From Corynebacterium sp. ACRPS (GTDB lineage: Bacteria > Actinomycetota > Actinomycetes > Mycobacteriales > Mycobacteriaceae): a DNA stretch of 64,000 nt. The stretch covers positions 1 to 64,000 of the forward strand of contig NZ_JAKRMY010000009.1 in the NCBI RefSeq assembly GCF_022346005.1, written 5' to 3'. The translations under genes and the position numbers were made by a program. Below the pieces are notes generated by a model that saw nothing but the letters and a program-made list of their open reading frames with translations, did not search any database and was not told where the DNA came from. Below, piece by piece: positions 59,326-64,000 of this stretch (position 1 is its first letter; each line of letters opens with the position of its first letter).

Positions 59326-59988
59326 CTACAGCCGGGCGGTTACTTTCTCATTCGCTGCAATTTCATCCAAGCGGGACGCGGCGCAGAGTCCAGCGACGAT
59401 AACGGCGGAGCCGCCGGCTGCTAAGGGCTCGAGCACGGCGCGGGTGAAGGAAGATTTATCGCTCCATCCGGTAGATAGCAGCCGCTCGGCGCCGCCGGGC
59501 GGGGTCACCAATTCCGGCAGGGGCTGGGTTTCACCAAAGTACTGATCGCCATAAAAACGGACGGTGGGGCCGAAGTCGATGGCACCGGTGGGCAGATCCC
59601 CGCCGGATTCAACGATGCCGCGGCCAAAGGGGTCGTCGCTGATGAGCACGATATCGGCTTGCGGCTGGCGCTCTTGGGCGGCGAGGTAGCGGGAGGGGGA
59701 GGTAAAGACGACATCGGCAAGCGCGGCCGATTCACCAAAATCAAAGGTGGGCCCGGCGGCGAGGGCGCCTAAGGCAATGACGGCAGCCTGCCACGAGGTG
59801 GGCACGTCGATGGCGATGGTGGAATCAGGCTCCAAGTCGAGCTCTTCTTCCAACATATTGGCGATCTTGGCCGCCCAGTTATCGAGCGTCTGGGCGGAAA
59901 AATCCATGCGCGCGCCGGTGGATTCGTTATAAACAGTCAGCCGTGGGGTGGCGGCATCGGCGTTTAAAAGATGGGCGAGTAGTTCCAT
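59326..59988 (-). CDS. TIGR03089-family protein
   Basis: A 220-aa actinobacterial protein of the TIGR03089 type, resembling the N-terminal part of AMP-binding enzymes (LDNWAAKIANMLEEELDLEPDSTIAIDVPTSWQAAVIALGALAAG) but lacking the adenylation core motifs. Function unknown. It sits 25 bp after lcpA on the same strand, the position it holds in many mycolic-acid bacteria. Confidence 0.88.
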   Translation of the reverse strand: MELLAHLLNADAATPRLTVYNESTGARMDFSAQTLDNWAAKIANMLEEELDLEPDSTIAIDVPTSWQAAVIALGALAAGPTFDFGESAALADVVFTSPSRYLAAQERQPQADIVLISDDPFGRGIVESGGDLPTGAIDFGPTVRFYGDQYFGETQPLPELVTPPGGAERLLSTGWSDKSSFTRAVLEPLAAGGSAVIVAGLCAASRLDEIAANEKVTARL

Positions 59989-60013
59989 ACCCGCCCATCG
60001 TAGGCCAGCCTGC

Positions 60014-61645
60014 TTAGTTCACGCAGCGCGGACCGTCGCCACCAGCGTCGATTTCAGGCGCAACCTTGTTGGCGCCGAAGTCGTTGCCCGGGGTTCCCAC
60101 CAGGTCGGTATCTTCTTCGGCCGCGGATTCCTCGGCGCTGGCTTCCTCATCGGAGGGGCCCTGGTAGTCATCGGTGGCCACGACGAGCAAGGTATTGTCA
60201 TCGAGCTGCGGGTTTTCTACCACTGGCAGGCCACCGAGCTTTTCCGCCAGCTTCTTGGCATCTTCGCTCTCGGGGTCCGCGGCCACGACCTGAGACTCAG
60301 AGTAGATGCCGGGCTGGGCATTGGCGGAGCGCTCGACGGTATAGCCGGTGTTTTCCAGCCAGGTGCCGATGCCGGCGGCCAAGCCATCGATATTGCCGGC
60401 ATTGAGGACGTGGACCTCGTTATCGGAGTTGATATCGGAATCGTGCTCCGCTGCGTTTTCGGCGTTTTCCTCCTTGTGGGCCGCGTCTTCTTCGGCTTCC
60501 TCGTGCGACATGGCCAGATCCTCCATGAAGCGGTGGACCTCATTGGTATCGATGGTGACGATGGATTCGCCGTAATCGCCGCGGCCATCGATGGAGGTCA
60601 CCGGGATGGTGGTGAAGGTGACATTGCCGCCGGCCAGGCCTGCTAGCTGGGTGACAAAGCCCATGATGTCCCAGCCGTCATCGATGACCACGGAGCGCTC
60701 CACGGCCTTCGCAATCTTGGAGAGCTTGGACGGGCTGGTCAGCGTGTCATTATCGAGCACCTTCTTCACCAGCGAGGCCATATACGCCTGCTGGCGCACG
60801 ATGCGGTCAAGGTCACCGCGCGGCAGGTTATAGCGCTGGCGTACGAAGGTCAGCGCCTGCGCGCCATCGAGGGTCTGGATGCCCTTGTGGAAATTGGCGC
60901 CGGACATCTCGTCCTCAACATCCTCGTTGAGGCACACCTCGACGCCACCGACGGCATCAGTAAGCAGCGTAAAGCCGAGCAAGCCCACCTCGGCGTAGTG
61001 GTCAATGGACACTCCGGTCAGGGAGTGCACCATCTTGAGCAAGCCTTCGCGGCCGGCTTCCACGCCGCGCTTTTCGATGTCCTTATCCGAATACGGTTTC
61101 TTCTCGCCCTGCGCCTCCGCCTTGGCGTTTTCCTGCTGGAGCTCCTGGACCTTGTCGTTTTTGTGCGAGGCGTAGACGGCATTGATCTTCATATTGCCGT
61201 AGTCCGGATCGTTGACATAGGTATCGCGCGGAATGGAGACCGCGGTAGCGCGCGAGCCGTCTTCCGGAATGCGCACGAGCATGATGGTGTCGGTATTTTC
61301 CTCACCCTCGGCAACGCCGGCGTGGAGATCCGCCAGCTCCTTTTCGGAGAGGGGGTTGCCCTGGGCATCGGTGCGCGAGTCCTTGCCCACGAGCAAGATA
61401 TCGGCGGCGCCGTCCAAGGAAGGATCGGATAAACCATCCTCGCCCAAAGATAAGTCCGAGGCGGAGGACATGCCCGTATCCAGGCGCCCCACCGTGGCGT
61501 AGCCCACGCCGGAGACAGCCAGGATGAGGGCAGAAATAACAGCCACGATGGTTTTGGTGGCCGTGGAACCCTTTTGCTTAACCGCGCTAGCGGCAGAGGG
61601 CGCGGGTTGGATATTGCGCGCCCGGCGAGTGTTCTCAGAAGTCAC
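60014..61645 (-). CDS. lcpA: LytR-CpsA-Psr family ligase of arabinogalactan to peptidoglycan
   Basis: A 543-aa type II membrane protein: basic cytoplasmic N-terminus (1-~30), one helix (~31-52), and the LCP domain (~80-330) with ILLVGKDSR, ENTDTIMLVRI, AVSIPRDTYV and FVRQRYNLPRGDLDRIVRQQ. The conserved Asp/Arg residues bind metal and lipid pyrophosphate. After an acidic linker (HEEAEEDAAHKEENAENAAEHD) a LytR_C domain (~400-500) follows. In C. glutamicum LcpA joins arabinogalactan to peptidoglycan, which agrees with the divergent wbbL (linker rhamnosyltransferase). Start is GTG 61645; TAAACT (61682-61687, minus) is a plausible -10. Confidence 0.93.
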   Translation of the reverse strand: MTSENTRRARNIQPAPSAASAVKQKGSTATKTIVAVISALILAVSGVGYATVGRLDTGMSSASDLSLGEDGLSDPSLDGAADILLVGKDSRTDAQGNPLSEKELADLHAGVAEGEENTDTIMLVRIPEDGSRATAVSIPRDTYVNDPDYGNMKINAVYASHKNDKVQELQQENAKAEAQGEKKPYSDKDIEKRGVEAGREGLLKMVHSLTGVSIDHYAEVGLLGFTLLTDAVGGVEVCLNEDVEDEMSGANFHKGIQTLDGAQALTFVRQRYNLPRGDLDRIVRQQAYMASLVKKVLDNDTLTSPSKLSKIAKAVERSVVIDDGWDIMGFVTQLAGLAGGNVTFTTIPVTSIDGRGDYGESIVTIDTNEVHRFMEDLAMSHEEAEEDAAHKEENAENAAEHDSDINSDNEVHVLNAGNIDGLAAGIGTWLENTGYTVERSANAQPGIYSESQVVAADPESEDAKKLAEKLGGLPVVENPQLDDNTLLVVATDDYQGPSDEEASAEESAAEEDTDLVGTPGNDFGANKVAPEIDAGGDGPRCVN

Positions 61646-61791
61646 AAGTGAAGGCTTTCTACTTTCCGGGGATCTGGAGACAGTTTAGGGGAGATCTCGC
61701 CAAAATTAGGGATCCGTGACCAGTTTCGCGTGTTTGAAACAGTGTCTGTCTCCGGACACAGCCTCTGGCGTGACTAAACTTGGGGCCCATT

Positions 61792-62688
61792 GTGACTACT
61801 GAAACTACAGCTCCGCTCGCCATTATCACCGTGACCTATAACCCCGGTGAGTACTTGGCGCGATTTATAGGCTCCCTGCCGGACGCCAGCGCTCAAGGCG
61901 CCCAGGTGGTGCTGGCGGATAATGGCTCGACCGACGGCATCCCCGAAGCCGCTGCAGCGGAAAGGGAAGGCGTGGACTTCCTCGATACCGGCGGCAATAT
62001 TGGCTACGGCGCTGGCATGAACGCCGGTGCTCGGTGGGTGCGCGAGAACCGGCGCGTAGACGAAGAGTTCTTCCTTATCTCTAACCCGGATGTCACCTTT
62101 AGTGAAGATGCCATTGACCAGATGATTGCGTGCGCGCGCCGCTGGCCGGATGCCGCGGCGGTTGGCCCGCGCATCGTGGAACCGGACGGCAGCAACTACC
62201 CATCCGCCCGGTCTGTGCCGAATATATCCACCGGCATCGGCCACGCGCTGTTTTCTAACCTGTGGCCTTCTAATCCTTGGACGCGCACCTACCGCAACGA
62301 TGCCGATATGTCCGTCCAGCGCCCCGCCGGGTGGTTATCCGGATCCTGCCTCTTGGTGCGTTGGGACGCCTTTGATGCCATCGGCGGTTTTGATGAGCGC
62401 TACTTCATGTACTTGGAAGACGTGGACTTGGGCGATCGCTTCGCGCGCGCCGGGTATCAAAACATTTTCTGCCCAGAAGCCGTCATCAGCCATGCCAAGG
62501 GGCATTCCACCCAGGCGCACGCCGGGGCGATGCTGCGCGCGCACCACAGCTCTGCGTACCGCTTTCAGGCGGACCGCCACCCGGCGTGGTGGCAGGCCCC
62601 GCTGCGCGCAGCGTTGTGGCTGGGATTGCGGGTGCGGGGAGCGGTAACGGCCGCTCGCGCTAGTACCGCCAAAGATTCGGACGCCTGA
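61792..62688 (+). CDS. wbbL: Rhamnosyltransferase of the arabinogalactan linker unit
   Basis: A 298-aa GT2 glycosyltransferase that would add rhamnose from dTDP-rhamnose to the GlcNAc-PP-decaprenyl linker. Motifs: IITVTYNPGEYL, VVLADNGSTDGIPE, LDTGGNIGYGAGMNAG, FFLISNPDVTF (metal Asp), GSCLLVRWDAFDAIGGFDERYFMYLEDVDLGDRF. GTG 61792 is taken as start; TAAACT (61775-61780) lies 11 nt upstream, giving a leader of only a few bases. The lcpA-wbbL-manC arrangement matches C. glutamicum. Confidence 0.92.
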   Translation: MTTETTAPLAIITVTYNPGEYLARFIGSLPDASAQGAQVVLADNGSTDGIPEAAAAEREGVDFLDTGGNIGYGAGMNAGARWVRENRRVDEEFFLISNPDVTFSEDAIDQMIACARRWPDAAAVGPRIVEPDGSNYPSARSVPNISTGIGHALFSNLWPSNPWTRTYRNDADMSVQRPAGWLSGSCLLVRWDAFDAIGGFDERYFMYLEDVDLGDRFARAGYQNIFCPEAVISHAKGHSTQAHAGAMLRAHHSSAYRFQADRHPAWWQAPLRAALWLGLRVRGAVTAARASTAKDSDA

Positions 62689-62781
62689 AGCGCGTGCCGT
62701 TGACCTGGTTTCTGGCCGCGGCCGCATACACTGACCTTCGAAAAACCTCAGAATAAGATTGTCTGCATACAAAGGATGACT

Positions 62782-63876
62782 ATGACTGAAGCAGCCACCA
62801 CCCACGGTGCCACCACCGATGCAGTGATTTTGGTGGGCGGGCGCGGAACTCGCCTGCGCCCACTGACCATTGGTACGCCCAAGCCCATGCTGCCGACGGC
62901 GAACTACCCGTTCCTGCAGCACCTGCTCGCCCGCATCAAGGCCGCGGGCATTGAGCACGTGGTGATGTCCACCTCGTACAAGGCAGAGGTTTTCGAGGAA
63001 TACTTTGGCGATGGCTCCGAGCTCGGCCTGGACATCGAATACGTGGTGGAAGAAACCGCGCTGGGCACCGGCGGCGGCATTCGCAACGTCTATGCCAAGC
63101 TGCGCAATGACACCGTCATGGTCTTCAACGGCGATGTTCTTTCCGGCATGGATCTTGAGGGCATTTTGACCACGCACCACAACAAGGGTGCGGATGTCAC
63201 CATGCACCTGCTCAACGTGGCGGATCCGCGCGCCTTTGGCTGCGTGCCCACGGATTCTGAGGGCCGGGTCACGGCCTTTTTGGAAAAGACCGAGGATCCA
63301 CCAACCAATCAGATCAACGCCGGTTGCTACGTCTTTGACCGCTCCGTCATCGAATCTATCCCGGCAGACCGCGTGGTCTCGGTCGAGCGTGAGACCTTCC
63401 CGGGCTTGCTTGCCGATGCCCGCCTGGTCGTCGGCCACGTCGATAACTCCTACTGGCGCGATATGGGCCGCCCCGATGACTTCACTCGCGGCTCCTCCGA
63501 CTTGGTGCGCGGCATCGCGCCATCGCCGCTGCTGGAAGGCCGCACCGGTGAATCCCTCGTGGAATCCTCGGCCGGCATTGCCGGCGGCGTGCTGCTGCTG
63601 TCTGGCACCGCGGTGGGCCGCGGATCCGAGGTGGGCGCCGGCTCCCGCCTTGAAGGAACCGTGGTCTTTGATGGCGTGCGCATCGAACCAGGCGCCATCA
63701 TCCACAACTCCATCATTGCCTCGGGCGCACACATCGGTGCCAACGCGGTCATCGAAAACTGCGTCATCGGCGAAGGTGCCCACGTTGGCGCCCGCTGCGA
63801 GCTCGTGGACGGCATGCGGGTCTTTCCTGGTGTGACCATCCCCGATGCCGGCATCCGCTTTAGCTCCGACGCCTAA
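62782..63876 (+). CDS. manC: Mannose-1-phosphate guanylyltransferase
   Basis: Makes GDP-mannose for lipoglycans and mannosides. The 364-aa protein has the nucleotidyltransferase start VILVGGRGTRLRPLTIGTPKPMLP, NGDVLSGMDL, YWRDMGRPDDF and, from ~265, a left-handed beta-helix of hexapeptide repeats (VGRGSEVGAGSRLEGTVVF, HIGANAVIENCVIGEGAHVGARC). It is smaller than type II ManA-ManC fusions. AAAGG at 62771-62775 fits ATG 62782 better than ATG 62776. Confidence 0.92.
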   Translation: MTEAATTHGATTDAVILVGGRGTRLRPLTIGTPKPMLPTANYPFLQHLLARIKAAGIEHVVMSTSYKAEVFEEYFGDGSELGLDIEYVVEETALGTGGGIRNVYAKLRNDTVMVFNGDVLSGMDLEGILTTHHNKGADVTMHLLNVADPRAFGCVPTDSEGRVTAFLEKTEDPPTNQINAGCYVFDRSVIESIPADRVVSVERETFPGLLADARLVVGHVDNSYWRDMGRPDDFTRGSSDLVRGIAPSPLLEGRTGESLVESSAGIAGGVLLLSGTAVGRGSEVGAGSRLEGTVVFDGVRIEPGAIIHNSIIASGAHIGANAVIENCVIGEGAHVGARCELVDGMRVFPGVTIPDAGIRFSSDA

Positions 63877-63892
63877 AGCGCCCACCACCTAC

Positions 63893-63937
63893 CCCTCCGC
63901 ACCGCTTGCAGCTCGGCCGCGAGCGCGGTGCGGAGGG
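63893..63937 (+). terminator. Terminator-like hairpin after manC
   Basis: A 13-bp perfect stem (63893-63905 with 63925-63937) of GC-rich sequence lies 17 bp after the manC stop and is followed by CTTTGT, a weak U-tract. Confidence 0.65.
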
Positions 63938-64000
63938 CTTTGTGCTCCCCGCCCGGCCGAGATTTTGGGAGACACGCCGATACTTCCTGAAAATTGTTGA

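Overview
The window is a high-GC actinobacterial chromosome segment, almost certainly from a Corynebacterium. The order accBC - sulfurtransferase - accD - birA - PH-domain protein - purK - purE, together with a trehalose-type ABC importer and lcpA/wbbL/manC, matches the layout known from Corynebacterium glutamicum. The content fits a mycolic-acid-bearing cell wall: acyl-CoA carboxylase alpha, beta and epsilon subunits, a trehalose importer of the LpqY-SugABC/Tus type, and an LCP protein with a rhamnosyltransferase. At least eleven genes carry a TAnnnT -10 hexamer placed 6-8 nt before the start codon, the pattern expected for leaderless corynebacterial mRNAs. The species cannot be fixed from this sequence alone. 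No rRNA, tRNA, CRISPR array, transposase or prophage was seen.

Layout. 1-8000: acyl-CoA carboxylase genes (accBC, accE, accD) with a sulfurtransferase whose catalytic Cys is replaced by Ser, a DUF4282 membrane protein, an LppP/LprE-like lipoprotein, DUF3151 and Maf. 8140-10740: a promoter - three genes - terminator unit encoding three secreted proteins that carry four copies of one Cys-bracketed domain (the main novelty candidate). 10950-17015: trehalose-type ABC importer plus a TreS-like GH13 enzyme. 17059-20870: birA with an internal pentapeptide repeat, PH-domain protein, acetolactate decarboxylase, purK, purE. 20880-26130: repeats, two AbiEi/DUF559-like proteins, ribokinase with its LacI-type regulator and operator, YdcF, and an RNase HI fusion.

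27060-34980 is a 5-oxoproline (pyroglutamate) island: NRAMP/YcsG transporter, DUF1445/YcsI, an FCD-GntR regulator, a biotin carboxylase-BCCP protein, a PxpB-PxpC fusion and PxpA. Two identical 11-bp operator cores lie at its two outer promoters. An AAA ATPase pseudogene whose P-loop has been deleted sits inside it.

35054-46500: a fructose-type PTS EII, a 2H phosphoesterase, a HepT-MntA toxin-antitoxin pair, an amidase, a nucleoside hydrolase, a DUF262/DUF1524 (GmrSD-like) putative defence nuclease, gluconokinase and gluconate permease, and a secreted metzincin. 46666-58370: a ugpAEBC-type importer, thrE, an MHS-family osmolyte symporter and an OpuC-type osmoprotectant importer. Three related pyrimidine-rich intergenic repeats lie between these genes. 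58560-63940: a TSUP permease, a TIGR03089 protein, lcpA, wbbL and manC (envelope assembly).

Three repeat families occur only between genes: a variable GTGCA/GCGCA head with a 65-bp tail at three loci, a 68-70-bp inverted repeat pair after purE, and the hairpin plus TCTCTCTATCTCTCT elements around thrE and the MHS symporter.
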